Assembly (NCBI RefSeq): GCF_963678635.1 | Contig: NC_087071.1 | Span: 29,688,141 to 29,748,140 of the forward strand | Direction of reading: 5' to 3' | From: Symsagittifera roscoffensis | Lineage: Eukaryota > Xenacoelomorpha > Acoela > Convolutidae | Length of the DNA: 60,000 bases | Part shown: positions 12,528 to 24,869 of the stretch, piece after piece | Numbering within the stretch: position 1 is the first letter of the stretch | How the letters are laid out: every line of letters starts with the position of its first letter | The notes under the pieces: generated by a model | Database searches by the model: none | What the model was told of the DNA's origin: nothing | What the model saw: only the letters and a program-made list of their open reading frames with translations | Position numbers and translations under genes: made by a program

Positions 12528-14319
12528 CTATGAAAAACCTACAAAATTTTTTGTTAGTTTTTGAGTATTTTCGAGTATTTTATCAGTGCTGTGCAATCCG
12601 AAAATATAATCGCTCTTTATGAAAAAAGTTTCTGTGAGTTGTGAACTTACTGGAAGGAAACTGTCGTATGGTAAATTTTTAATGTATTGGATGACAGAGA
12701 GGTTGTGGTGTGCGATTAGGAAGTGTTTAAACTTGCGTAACATGAAACGATTGAGAATTTGCGATAAGCCAAAAATTTTTAGTTGGATAGCATTAACGAG
12801 TTGTTTAATGGCTGTTAAATTTACTTCATTGTCTTCTGATTTGAAGAGTGGCATAATGATTATTCTAGAACTAAATTTAAGGGATTGTGGGGATTAGTGT
12901 GTATACGTCAAATTAAAAATCTCTTTGGCTAGGGGTTCTCAGTTTTCTTAGCAATCGTGTGGGAAAAACGGAATGTTAACAAGTAAAACTCGTAAATAGT
13001 AGTTGTCTAGGATGGTTGCTTCGGAGGAGACTTGATGTGGAAGAGCGATTGACTAAATAACTGGGTGGATTTGTTATCTTTTCAAAAGTATACGTTGGGG
13101 ACAGCTGGGAGTGTTGCGAGTAGAAAATGTTGTTGTTTCTGAAGTTTAAGCGGAGTGGGTTAATTGGCGTATTGTGAGTGGTTGAAATTTTTTGTTAAAA
13201 ATGGATCTTAATTTTTAAGAAAAAGCGATTGGTATAAATTGTACGCGAACAGATGGTCGATGATTTAGGAAAGGGAAAGATTCATTTGGAAAAAGGTATA
13301 AAAAGGTGAACTGGATGCGGAAAGCTTACAAAAATCGGTTGCTATTAATTCTAAAGTATCAATTAAAAACAAAAAGCAAAATTTTCAAAAAGAGTGAAAA
13401 AATTGATACAGATTCGATAAAGTTTTGTTGACAGTACTAGCGACTGGTTTGAAAAAGATTTCTTTTTTTCAAAAGGTTTTTATTTTTTGACTTTTTTCCT
13501 TTTCCAAGTAAACTTGCAGATTCGCTGATTGATTTTGTCAAGACGATTTGATTTGGGTAGATTTTGGTGAAGATTAGTCCGGAATCTTTAGAGCTGTTTC
13601 TTGTTCTTGTTAATTTTAGGAATAGGGATTTTTTTGAGTTTTTCTAGACGTAGGCTCAGAAATTCTGGCATATTCTCACTTATGGCTATACTCACTATCT
13701 TTTTTTGGGAAAATCAGTGTTATAATTTGTCTAATAATGTTGATTTTTTAAAGGATATTCGAAATAAATGTCAAGATGGAGATGGTATTTTTTTGAGTTG
13801 TCAAAGATAAGGAGGGTATTGCCCTATTTTTGAACTGGAGTTCTCTGAGTTATACCTATAGTTGAGTAGGAAAGAGTTTGGATTGCTTAATTGAACTATG
13901 GCGGCGAATGAAAAGTTTGAAAGAAAGAAGTGCTGTGATTGGCTGATTTGTTCTGACTGTGTTCAAGCTGAAATAGAAATTGAAAACAAATTTTTTCGAC
14001 GAATACAAAATGAAAAAATAATGTGATATCTTGAGGTATCTTAGCTTGTGATATCATGGGGTATCATGTCGGCGTGGGAGCTTTTTATCTTTCTCATTGT
14101 TCTTTTGATGGGTCATGGAATGCTTACTTTTTCAAGTTTAACTTTTCGGCAAAAAAAACTTTGTTCTTGTAGCTTACGGTTTAATTTTTTTCTGTATGAA
14201 AGTTGAATTGAAGTTATTGCGTTGGTTAATTGTGTTATTATAGTTTTTGTTTGTTCTAATGTTATTGAATTGTCCAACAGTTTTTTTATCTGGTTAGTTA
14301 TCTGGTGATGACTCAACAA
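12528..14319 (-). pseudogene. ORF remnants downstream of integrase
   Basis: Two open minus-strand stretches, 14319-14113 (68 codons) and 12854-12528 (108 codons), lie 3' of the integrase within the same retroelement block. Both are rich in Leu, Ile, Asn and Gln. The first has the amphipathic look of a helical bundle (QIKKLLDNSITLEQTKTI). In some invertebrate Gypsy elements an envelope-like third ORF occupies this place, and these pieces may be its decayed form. No transmembrane anchor or cleavage site is evident, and many stops separate the pieces. The assignment rests on position only. This whole part is missing from the second duplicate. Confidence 0.3.
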
Positions 14320-14829
14320 TATGAAGTCCGGTGAATGAGTATGACTGAGTTAGTTCTGGAAGAGCTCACTCTTTTATATGATAAGTTAAAAGGTTGTTGC
14401 TATTTTGTATAGTTTTGAATGTTGATCAATTAGTTAACATGTTGCGTCTGTTGGTTCATCAATTAAAAAAAGCTGTTTTGTTGAGATAGTCCTTTTTCAT
14501 TTTTTCTGTGTTTTGTGAAGTTTGGAAGAAGAACAAAATTTCCAATTTTAAGATCTGAAGATGATGCAAAACGGAAGTTTTTTATTATTGATTTTTTTGT
14601 CTTTGTAATATTTTCTTTTCTACTTTTTGATCCCCTTTTTTTTGGTTTTTGTCTCTATTTAGTGTTCATTCCCTATGAGTAGCGGAAGCTAAATTTATAA
14701 CTTGTGGATGATGAAACTGATTGTCAACGTGGGTATAAAAGATGTATTGAAACATTTTTAGTCATTTGTTGGTTTACAATGTCCTTGTGTGTTTGTTGAT
14801 TCGTTTTCTGTAAACATTATTGGTTTAAG

Positions 14830-15240
14830 TGGTTTTTTGGTGTAAATTCGTCTCGTAAGGCTACGAGCCAAAACTTGTGGTTATTTTGTAATCATAGTGG
14901 AAACAACTTTATGTCAGCAAAATTTTTATCATTTTTGTTAATTATACATAGTAGATATTCTTGTAAGGAGCGGTTCTTGCCTTCATCTAGTCCTTTGTTC
15001 CATGGGGGATGCGGAATTTTTGATTTGTGTATGATATTATGCAATTGGCATAACGTAATTTATCAATTCAGTGCCATTGTCTGTGACAAGGATATCTGAA
15101 AATGCGAATTTTGATATCCAGTGTTCGTAAAAGGTTGTTAGGTGTAAAACTGATTAGGTCTACATAGTGTGAATGCGTCTAATTTTACAATAATATACGA
15201 AATTCACTGGAAAAAGTATGATTTTGGGCTTTTTGTGTCA
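14830..15240 (-). pseudogene. Ty3/Gypsy integrase core, copy 1 (decayed)
   Basis: On the minus strand the second catalytic Asp is in DNGTE (complement of 15067-15081), preceded by a TTFYEHWISKF-like helix. The catalytic Glu region follows as PWNKGLDEGKNRSLQEYL (complement of about 14951-15005). After a frameshift near 14905 a remnant of the conserved KLFPL...SPYE tail of this integrase type can be followed. Integrase inserts retroelement cDNA into host DNA. In-frame stops and frameshifts make this copy dead. The usual N/T before G in the PW-x-NG-L-x-E box is K here. The sense strand is A-rich and G-poor. Confidence 0.7.
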
Positions 15241-15531
15241 AATGATATTCGGTGATAGAAATAAACTGTTCAAAAATTTGTCTAGGCTCAGATGCGCGAA
15301 CATTTGTTCAATGGACGTGAGGTAATCGCTGCAAAGTACTTTTATCCAAATGGATGCATTTGAAGAACTTAAATATTGGATAAAGTAATCATAATTTTTC
15401 TCTGAACCAATTTATCCTTTTATGTTTGATGTGGCCGTAGAATACAAACATGTTAAAACTAAACTTGGTGGTAGACAGGGTACTTTTATATCATTGTAAG
15501 TATAATCTATGACAACTGTGTTTTAATTTCG

Positions 15532-17612
15532 TGTTTCAAGAGATGAAAGAAAACCAATTAGTTTTTATTTTATCAGGTTTTTTGGTTATATAAATAATGT
15601 AATTTAAAAAAATTACAGCTAGTTTCAATCTATAAAACAAACCAATTTCATTGGCAAAACTTTATGGAAGAAGTGACAAATCGAAACGCAGTTTCAGAGA
15701 TATAGTTAACAGGCTTATTAGACATCGGACCACTTGGGAATCAATTTGAGACATATCAATGAAAATAAATTAGTTAAATTTTTGTGAAACTGCGGAACCT
15801 GTAACGAATGTGGATGCAAAGCAAATTTCGAAAAAAAGGCCTCATAGAGCGTTCAATTCCGAGCTCGAGAGATTGCTGAGAATCCAAAAAGATTGTATTG
15901 AAGCTGCAAAACTCTGTTAATGAAGTGTCGATTTTCCTCAGTTAGAGATAGACTATTCGTTCGTATTGATTACCTATCGAGACAATGGATAACTTCGCTT
16001 CAATGTATGCCGTATGCTTTAGCTTTATATCCAGGGAGAGTTGTGATTGCGGCAAGCAAAACCAATAAACTTGCCATTACATAGTCGAAACGTTGTGAAA
16101 TTTTCATCTCCTTTTTGCTTTTTGCCGCTCGCTTCTTTTTCTCTGTGAAAATTTTACATTATGTATGTATTCACTGTAGTGATTCAGCTTTAGTTATGAT
16201 CTCATTAGTTCTTTTCGCAAAAGCCTTTTAACTGGCTCATTTATTACAAAAAGCTGCTCACCTTTAGTTCAGTTGTTTTACTAGCCACGGAGACATTCTG
16301 AGGACAAATCATGAGTCAAAGTTCTGAGCACATTTTCAGCACATTTCCTTTGAACGGCCATCGGCGTTCGACAATTGGTCAACACTTGTGAATATCTCTT
16401 AGAAGAGTTTTTTCTTGTTTATAATCATTCTCTTTCTTTTAAGTCATGTGTTTTGTCATTTGTTTTTGTAATTGTGTCCATTTCTCAAAAACAATATTGA
16501 ATGTTGATCAATTAGTTAACATGTTGCGTCTGTTGGTTCATCAATTAAAAAAAGCTGTTTTGTTGAGATAGTCCTTTTTCATTTTTTCTGTGTTTTGTGA
16601 AGTTTGGAAGAAGAACAAAATTTACAATTTTAAGATCTGAAGATGATGCAAAACGGGAGTTTTTTGTTATTGATTTTTTTGTCTTTGTAATATTTTCTTT
16701 TCTACTTTTTGAACCACTTTTTTTTGGTTTTTGTCTCTATTTAGTGCTCATTCCCTATGAGTAGCGGAAGCTTAATTTATAACTTGTGGATGATGAAACT
16801 GATTGTCAACGTGGGTATAAAAGATGTATTGAAACATTTTTAGTCATTTGTTGGTTTACAATGTCCTTGTGTGTTTGTTGATTCGTTTTCTGTAAACATT
16901 ATTGGTTTAAGTGGTTTTTTGGTGTAAATTCGTCTCGTAAGGCTACGAGCCAAAACTTGTGGTTATTTGGTAATCATAGTGGAAAAAACTTTATGTCAGC
17001 GTAATTTTAATCATTTTGTTAATTATACATAGTAGATATTCTTGTAAGGAGCGGTTCTTGCCTTCATCTAGTCCATTGTTCCATGGGGCATGCGGAACTT
17101 TTGATTTGTGTATGATATTATGCAATTGGCATAACGTAATTTATCAATTCAGTGCCATTGTCTGTGACAAGGATATCTGAAAATGCGAATTTTGATATCC
17201 AGTGTTCGTAAAAGGTTGTTAGGTGTAAAACTGATTAGGTCTACATGGTGTGAATGCGTCTAATTTTACAATAATGTACGAATTTCACGGGAAAAAGGAT
17301 GATTTTGGGCTTTTTGTGTCAAATGATATTCGGTGATAGAAATAAACTGTTCAACAATTTGTCTAGGCTCAGATGCGCAAAAATTTTGTTCAATGGACGT
17401 GAGGTAATCGCTGCAATGTACTTTTATCCAAATGGATGCATTTGGATAACTTAAATATTGGATAAAGTAATCATAATTTTTCTCTGAACCAATTTATCCT
17501 TTTATGTTTGATGTGGCTGTAGAATACAAACATGTTAATACTTAACTTGGTGGTAGACAGGGTACTTTTGTATCATCGTAAGTATTTTCTATGACAACTT
17601 TGTTTTAATTTC
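15532..17612 (-). repeat. tandem duplication unit 2 (A' - B')
   Basis: Second copy of the 10997-15531 block with its central 2.4 kb absent. Differences from unit 1 are scattered point changes and 1-nt indels. Homology stops at TTTCGTGTT (about 17612), after which unrelated sequence begins. Confidence 0.85.
16930..17330 (-). pseudogene. Ty3/Gypsy integrase core, copy 2 (decayed)
   Basis: Near-identical duplicate of the integrase remnant at 14830-15240, with DNGTE on the complement of about 17148-17162. It reads PWNNGLDEG at the Glu box, keeping the Asn that copy 1 changed to Lys. It shares disabling changes with copy 1, so decay had begun before the tandem duplication. Confidence 0.7.
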
Positions 17613-17841
17613 GTGTTATTATATTTTCAAAAAATTGAAGCCGTTTTGTTCCCTATAATAGTGAAATCTGCTTTTGCAGGTTTGTTTGCCAAATGTTGGT
17701 TGTTTAAATCTGATAAATATGTCATGACCTTATTTTTAAATATTGATTGATCAATTTAGTTTCAATTCAACCTTTGAACCAAAAGAAGATGAAATTTGAA
17801 TCATTACATTTGGAATTATCATTGATAACTTCGATGATGAC

Positions 17842-18240
17842 TTGATGGATTTGGTAGAGGCCTACCCTGGACAGGAAGAAGACCATCTCTATCGATGGTC
17901 AATGGAACGGGACTACTCACAGAAGGATCCAGAGGTAGTCATGATATTGGCTGCCTTGACGAAGATCTTAGGGCATGACAAACGCGTGTACCAACCCATG
18001 GAAGTCTTGTTGATGGCAGCATGAGGCAAACATGGATTGCTGGATCGCCCGAGCGTGCTCTTAGAGATGTCGAGTATTGGTTTAAACGCCCAGGAAGTGA
18101 CTTGGTGCACAATCCTCAGGTGGGAGCGCAAAAATATATCAGAACCTGGTTGTCTGACAACCCCGGATACGACCGATACCCAGGGAGAACCGGTAGTTTA
18201 AAAAACTATGAAACAGCTGGTTGAAGCCGCTGCTCGTATC
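17842..18240 (+). pseudogene. family U, 5' block
   Basis: Open stretch beginning VEAYPGQEEDHLYRWSMERD, then ALTKILGHDKRVYQPMEVLL, then frame-shifted continuation to about 18224. Its counterpart in the inverted copy would lie beyond the right window edge, so it has no second copy here to check against. Confidence 0.35.
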
Positions 18241-19019
18241 GTGGCCAAACAAACACGCTAGGTTCCGGGGTGACTGAACCCTATGAAACGATTGATGACA
18301 CGGTCAGAGTGCAACTCTCTGCAATATAACGATATCATCCGAGGCCAGAATTGCGTCAAATGCTGGATCAGAGCATAGTTTCAGTCGGCAAGTAGGTTAA
18401 ATGCCCTTGAAAAAGATCTCATGAGTGTTGTTTGCGCTTTAGATCAATCAGATTACAAACAAATTCACAAAAAAAACCTGATACGGTTCCTCGGTCTTGT
18501 TTCAAGGATTCAGAATGGAGCCCAGTAGTGAGTGCGCATTAGGCATTCTTGACAACTCACATCTGATATTGGGAGATAGCCTGGTGAGGTTGTTGCAGAA
18601 TCTGAGGAGTCACAGCTAGCAACAGTCATGAGATTTGGAAACGCTACAGTAGCTCAACTATGCAGAATGCTCGACCTGGTGAATATAGGGACAATAATGC
18701 GTAATGATTCTAAGGGGCACTTTTTCCTCATGAGCACGAGGAATTGGTCAGTTCCGAGTACTGAAATTTCTGCCAAATCGCAGTCAATCAGCAGACCAAC
18801 ATTTTTTCCAGCTCAGTTTCGTGTCCAAGACTACAGAAACTCAAGCGGGTCGATGAGAAAAAGTGTTGATCTGCTTGATGACTGCGATTTAGCAGAAATT
18901 CCAGAAAAAAACCGGGAACAAGTGCTCATGAATACAAGGACGCAAACACCTTCTGCACAAAGGTAGATTGAGAATACAATGAGATGGTAGAGCTTAACAC
19001 GTAACACGATCGACTGCCG

Positions 19020-19745
19020 AAATGGATCTGGAAACCAAAGAGCCATGGATCAGTCCAGGCTCACCATTGATGGCACTCACTTCGACAGCACAAAAGGACA
19101 GGCCGGCATAAATGTTTTCAAGAACGACTGAGTCAGTTGGAAGCAGAATTGTCCGATACAGTAATATTGAACACCGAAGTATTGACCAATGGGCGTACCA
19201 TTTTTTTTACTTCATACCTCCTAGTTTGGAAGCGCGTCTGGGATCAGTCTTGGCGACGCTACAGAAAATACACAGTTCAAATGATCAGGAACTAGGAGAA
19301 CAAAACGTCCGAGACGTAGAATGGGTACAGTGAATCTTACAGAAACTCCTTGAACTTTCAAAACGAAGACGCCAATGAAGGGACCAGAACAACGCCGGGA
19401 TCAGGTTCTTCTACTTGGCACATCTACAAACAATATCTGACAAATTTGAAACTTGAAACGGTCAGCTTTGCGTCGGACACTGCGCGAATTCCGGACGCTG
19501 CGAACTTATCCGTCAGAAGTTTCTACTCGATTGAAGGGGTTAGATTGGCTGATTGCAGCCGAAATAAATTTCAGCTCGATATTCGCTCAAAAGTTGGTCG
19601 AACTCAAGGGACTGCCCTCGATCAACACAATGGGTCCGGTCAGTGCCCGAATGCTGCAAGACGTAAGGGTAAGCCACAAGGAACAAAGAAGAGATGGAAT
19701 TTGAGGAAGATTGTTAAAGAAGAGCCCCACACGGACATCATGTGA
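19020..19745 (+). pseudogene. family U block (DQSR/GLDWLIA region)
   Basis: Contains DQSRLTIDGTHFDS near 19045, then a Glu/Leu-rich helical stretch (LSQLEAELSDTVILNTE), and later GLDWLIAAEINFSSIFAQKL (about 19540-19600). The inverted copy shows DQSRFTTDGNHFDSIDGQA with QLDMLEVELVETGVLRTE at about 59610-59470, and LIA...KFSSTTALRLAELE at about 59085-59010. Order and spacing agree. The helical parts look able to form coiled coils. Stops and frame changes interrupt both copies. Confidence 0.55.
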
Positions 19746-20429
19746 AGATGCTCAAGAAAGTTAGAGAATCGCCTGCTCAGCTAAACGAAAATAGAGCGTG
19801 AACAAAATTAGTAAAGCAGGAAGGTGATGAGCGTAACGAAGTCTTTGAGTTCAAGATTGATGAGTCCATCTTCTCGGCCTAAATTAAAGCAGAAATGAGG
19901 AGGCGAAGATAATGCTGATTCGGACTACTCAGAGAGCCAAGTACGGCTGAAGGTGCTGTGTGACCAACCATTAAGTTTATCTTAGAAGGTATGGGCGAAA
20001 TAATCGATTTAGTGAAGGAGCGAGGCTTTCAGAAGAACTTCAAGTGCAGTTAGGCCGCTCAGTGCAGAACTTCCAATGACACGATTGAGCTGCTCTCTGA
20101 AAGAAATTACGTGTATCTATACCTGCATGCACAAACCAGAGAATCGGACCAGAGAAAATTTAAGCCCCTCAGTGCATAATTGCCAACGCCATAAGGAGAT
20201 TTAGAAAATATCCACTGCACGTCATGGTCCAATTTCAGCAGACAATTAAAGTTAAAACCAGAAATACACAAAAATCATGAGACAATCAAATAAATTTCAA
20301 AAGACGCACGGTTCCTTGAGAACAGGGTCAAGGAAGAAACGATCATATGGCAGAAGGTCAAAGAGGCTGAAGCTCACCTGGAGGTTCTAGTTTTTGGGAA
20401 AAAAATCAGAGGCGAACAAGTGGTTGCAG

Positions 20430-21095
20430 TTAACTGATCCAGTTCCGGCATTTGCGATGGACGCTTCCGAACAAGATCCAGCGATGATTGCCAAGATTCA
20501 TACTTTCATCTCGAAGGAGTAGCGCCCAGCGAAAAAAAGTGATAAATCTACTGAATTTGTGACAAGAGTGAACAGAACGAATCTGGAAACATTCTGGACC
20601 GATATCGTACGGGGAGAAGAAAGCCATGCGAGAAAAGATAAAATGTTAGAACGATTAGGAGCAGAATCCACCGTTCTTCCTGGCAAAAGTATAATCAGGA
20701 CTTTCTCGCTAATTCAAGAATTCGTCAAAGCAGTCACTGAAAGGTCGGCTGTAGTGATCGAGCCATTGTTCGTGACAATTCTGCAGAGACCTTCCAGAAG
20801 TGACCTGCCGTGTTTTTAACAGAGGGGAGTGCAGAATCTCCAACTGGACGGTATGCTGACACTGATTGCCATGACCTACGGCATATTGGGAAAAGTCGTC
20901 GCCCTAACACGATATCCAAAGCAGATGCGAGAGAACTTGAAGAAGTTTGATGTGCAAAGAGCGACAGCCTCTTGGACGAAGATGAGTGATCTGAGACATA
21001 CACTAAATGAATTTGAAGATGTGCGGCGCAACGTGAGAAGAAGGCCACTAAGGAGAGACAGTGCTTTTTTGACTGCTATATGCGGTCGGTGGTGA
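20430..21095 (+). pseudogene. family U block (best conserved)
   Basis: Two adjoining open stretches, 20559-20819 and 20829-21095. The first has MLERLGAESTVLPGKS and IQEFVKAVTERSAVVIEPLF. The second has LQLDGMLTLIAMTYGILGK and LTRYPKQMRENLKKFDVQ. The inverted copy at 57968-57422 keeps both in one open frame: LETLGAEWTVSFLAK, IREFVMVVTKSSIVVILGLF, LRLDGLLTLLDVTYMGLGE and LTHYPEKMRETVKNFDLQ. The two stretches here were therefore originally continuous and are separated by a frame change near 20820. This is the strongest evidence for a shared ancestral protein. Confidence 0.7.
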
Positions 21096-21794
21096 CGTTT
21101 GCGTTTCCTGATCCGAAAGTAGGAACGTACAGGAGCTCGGTGCTGCACCTGAACCCCATCTCAGCAATCGATGAACCACAGTCAATTGGTGTCCACTCAG
21201 TTCCCTGCGTGAAGCTAGGAGCAAGGATTTGCTATTCAGAAGAGTTGTAAAAGAATGGTTGAAGTGGAAAAGGGAAAAGAGGACACATCGAAGTACATCC
21301 AAAGTTTTGGAATCTCAGACTCACGGCAAAACGAATAAAGAATTAACAAGAATCCCTTGACTGTTGACAGCGTACCAGAGTGTGAGGAAGGAGGAAGTAA
21401 ACAAGGTACTTTAATGATTTCAAGAAATTGCCTGAAGAGATACCAGAATGTCTTCTCATGAGAAGATCATTGCTCGGAGCAGACTCCGCAGTAATGCGAC
21501 TATCTTCAGAGCACATGAAACCAACGAAAGAAAATTGGTAGATTCTCGATGGATCCGTGTTTTATGGCAAGGAATGCTGCCGCGTAGCAAAATACACAGT
21601 TAGCTTTTTTAGAGGAAATAACGAGGAGGAGGATGAGCAACGCCGTCACTCCCCATTTCGGACGATTCCAGGAATAGTGAGCTAAGTTGAGCAACGCACC
21701 ATCTATTGTGTTGGAAACTAGTTAGTCTCCAAGAAACAGGAAAGTTGTTGACTAGAGATGTTCTATGGCCTTTAGGCACTAAAAATTTGTTGTA

Positions 21795-22192
21795 ATGCAC
21801 AAAGAGCTAGAAGAAAACCCGATCAGCAAACTGATGTTGCCAAATTTCCCTACCGACAAGATTGATGTTGATCAACCAGGGCCTTCAGAATCAAAACTAA
21901 ATTTCGCCACACAGCAACAAAAAATATTGACTGAATCACCTTGCAAAAGGAAAACAGTGTATACAGCTCGAGTGCCTTCCTCAGAACCCAACCTGAAAAG
22001 GAGTGAGAAGTCCAATATCGCGATCATGAGAAATGGACTTTCTGTGGATTGAACTGAGTAGCTTTCATGGAGAAGGTTTGTTCGGTAGTACAGCGATGCT
22101 ACACCCAACCAGTATTGAAAAAAGGACCCAAAAGACCACTGATGCAGTAAAATCTTGCGAAATTGGACGAATGCGAAGGAAGGTTGAGCCAA
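21795..22192 (+). pseudogene. family U block (basic TPRRRK-type motif)
   Basis: An 85-codon stretch containing ILTESPCKRKTVYTARVPSS. The inverted copy at 56399-56025 contains LITETPRRRKIEIRARVPFL in an otherwise Glu/Pro/Thr-rich context. The short basic cluster could have been a nuclear localisation signal. That is a guess from composition only. Confidence 0.5.
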
Positions 22193-22667
22193 CTACTCAT
22201 TGATTCTGCTACAGATGAGAATGAAACAAATTTCTCCATCAAACCGACGCATCAAGAGAATAAGAATGAATTAGTATAACTGTCCAGTACGTGGAAAGGA
22301 CAATGCTCTCAATTGAGAAGATGCATGACCTGAAGATGAAGTTATTCAGCAAAGTTATGGGAAGAAATTCTGGAAAAAACGAAAGCACGTCCTGGATATC
22401 CCATTAGGACTGCGACTGCCAAACTAGCGAAGCAAAAGCGAGTGGGGAATGCTGACCACTTGGACAAGGCGATGACAGATCTCAAGGTACCTCAAAGATG
22501 ACGGTCATAACGATATCTTAATGGTCGGACTAAAACTGTCAGACACAAAACGAAGCAATGGAAATCTGAGTCAGTGTGGCCAAAGTAACCTCTAGAGCTC
22601 ATGCCTTCAAAGATGAACTACGGAAAGAGAAGTGTCCTAAGACAACTAACTCGATTGATATAATCAA

Positions 22668-23260
22668 TTGGCAGTAACGGCAAAAATCACAATATACGAG
22701 TCAGCTGATTGTTACTTTCAGATGATGAAATTCAAAAACTCAGCGAGAGGACAACTCATAGCTGTTGAGAACAAAAGTGCCATGGTGTTCTATCTGGACA
22801 GCATCATCAAGGACACGACGATGAAACAAGAAGCTTTTGAGGCACTGGATTCAGGGGAAATAAGGGATCAGCTCCTTAGTTTGCCTTGGAGAGCACTATT
22901 CTCATGTCGCTTCCAGAAATGAATGAGGACAACTTCGAGAATTCGTGCTCTAATAGCTCTGTCGTATGTTAGGGCTGAATTGTAGCTCAGATACAACTGT
23001 ACAACTGGCGCTTGGCGGGGTTGACCAGCGAAGAGCATGATTCAGAAAAAAAAGAGATCAAAGGAAAGCACCTGCGATAACCAGCTGCGTGAAGGTATTG
23101 AACGGAGGCAGCGAGCCAAAGCAAACGCTACTATTACAAGACTCGGCGACATACACCAGAGTAAACCAATGAGATTGAACTTGAAAGAACCAGTGGAATT
23201 GAGTTTCTATGGTTCTTTGTGTCCAGAATATCAACGATAAGAAGCATTGCAAGTCAACAA
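22668..23260 (+). pseudogene. family U, unassigned open stretches
   Basis: Open stretches 22668-22922 (ITIYESADCYFQMMKFKNS ... AFEALDSGEIRDQLL) and 23037-23240 (basic, Lys/Arg-rich start). They sit between better-matched blocks and have plausible but weaker counterparts in the inverted copy. No domain was recognised. Confidence 0.35.
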
Positions 23261-23494
23261 GTCAAGCTAGGTCTTAAAAGGGAAGAAATTGTGACTGCAC
23301 CTTCCATACAAAAACTGACCGCAGAGTTGAATTTGGTTTGCGATTCTCAAATGAACTACTGAGAAAAATTTAATGATTCTTTGAGAATTGAAGAAGCCAT
23401 GATGGTGCCCAAGTCCCGTCACTGACACGATTTTGCGAGAGGCGAAACCTGTTTTTATGAAAAGTGATGGACACTCGAAAACAAGTATAAGCAA

Positions 23495-24220
23495 TTGATG
23501 ATATTGTTCCGAAACCTAGTGATGAGAACGAAGATGAAAACAGAGTTAATTGCAGATTGTCATGGAGGAACTGAGGTGAATCTAGTGACAGCGCTAGAAT
23601 TGAACAAAACGTTCGGTTCTCTAGATTCACTATTGAATCTGGAACAAAAATTCAGGGTGATCAAAACATTCAAAATATAATTGTTCGCGGGAGTAATAGA
23701 AAGCGATCAAAAGTAAATTGTGAGATGGAGAGAAGCATTCGAAGCGGAAATTAATTTCAGGCAAAGTGAAGCGTAAAATAGACCTTCTGCTGTTCGACAC
23801 CTAGTGGGTGCATGTGGCTCCTTTGTGCAAAAAACGATACCCAGTACACTTCGTAGCAGTAGATGTGAAGAGGACCATTGTAGATCAAAGTTTCTCCGTG
23901 CCAAGTATATAAGACTTCCGAGAATTTCAGAGATTTCTTAGGGGTTGCTCTGTTAGTTATTTGCCTCTGTTCCTGAGGGAGCTTAAGATGATCTGGAGCC
24001 GACACTTGAAAAAAATGGGATATGCTAGTGGGATCTTCGGCATTTGTGACAGACAGAATCAGAATGTTTCAATTGCCACAGACTATGATGCAGTAGACGA
24101 AGGTGATAAAATCCACCGGACGAGGATGAATGTGGAACAGCTGCTGGAAAAGTGGGGGAAACAAAGCTGGAGGAGCATGATGATAACGCATTGTGACTTC
24201 TTATGCCACTTTTTATAATA
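23495..24220 (+). pseudogene. family U, C-terminal block with Cys pair
   Basis: Starts with TKMKTELIADCHGGTEVNLV and LLNLEQKF (23520-23660), matching TKTETELVADCKGGTGVNLL and LLNLEQKYETV in the inverted copy (complement of 52623-52480; second copy at 54092-53950). It then continues, in another frame, to VAPLCKKRYPVHF (about 23814-23852), matching VAPKCKSRYPVHF at 52330-52290 and 53800-53760. In the inverted copies a second Cys follows in SVPKCV, so a C...H...C arrangement is possible. I cannot assign a known zinc-finger class. Confidence 0.6.
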
Positions 24221-24869
24221 AAAATGATGGTGGTACTCTGCATGTAGTAACCTAGTTTTGATCAAAGACTCTGGAGAGCTGCTCTCCATGGTTTAATTGA
24301 GAGCAATAAGATGGGTGAAAGCTCATGTCAAAGAGAACAATAAACGAAAAGTATCGATCGAAGGAGAGTTGCGAGAATTTAATTGTCTGAATGCATTGAC
24401 TACCGCAGTGAAAAAAAACTTGAGGACAATCAATTGTGACGGCAGAGTGAACGAGGATATACTGACGGAAGACTTAGAAATATATATGACGTTGTGCCTC
24501 ACACAGCTTCCGCTGGAATAGAGAAATTACGGTTGGTCCTGTACCTTATTGCAAACAGAGGGTAGAAGAGCTCAGGTGTTGAAGACTACCTCCAATAGCG
24601 TCAGGATGGCCACCGACGTGCTGTAAGACACTGAAACTGACAGTTTTGATAACTACCGAATACCAAGAAGTAAAACAAAAGACTTTAACAAGAACTTGAA
24701 GTGTTAGAAATTCTAAACGGCAAAGAGAAGAGAAAAAGTGAGAAAACTCAAGTATCCAACCAAGCTGACCTAGTTAAAAAAGAACTGTAGTTATTTTGAG
24801 AGTACAATTGCTGCAATTATTAATTTGCGTGTACTTTTGTTTGTGTTTTCAAAACCACCTACTTTTTAT

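Larger units (their letters stand above)
10997..15531 (-). repeat. tandem duplication unit 1 (A - 2.4 kb - B)
   Basis: Unit 1 consists of segment A (10997-11988), a 2.4 kb middle part (11989-14414) and segment B (14415-15531). Unit 2 follows directly as A' (15532-16497) and B' (16498-17612). A/A' and B/B' are nearly identical by eye. The unit boundary shares a few bases (GTTT at 10997, 15532 and the B' end). The middle part is missing from unit 2 at ACAATAT/TGAATG, with about 1 nt of microhomology, which suggests a deletion after duplication. The unit carries minus-strand Gypsy integrase remains in B. Confidence 0.85.

Noticed and set aside
10997-16497. A and A' as the two LTRs of one complete element
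   Set aside because: No primer-binding site or Gag-RT part lies next to A', and B' continues beyond it, so a tandem duplication explains the layout better. A may still include one LTR.
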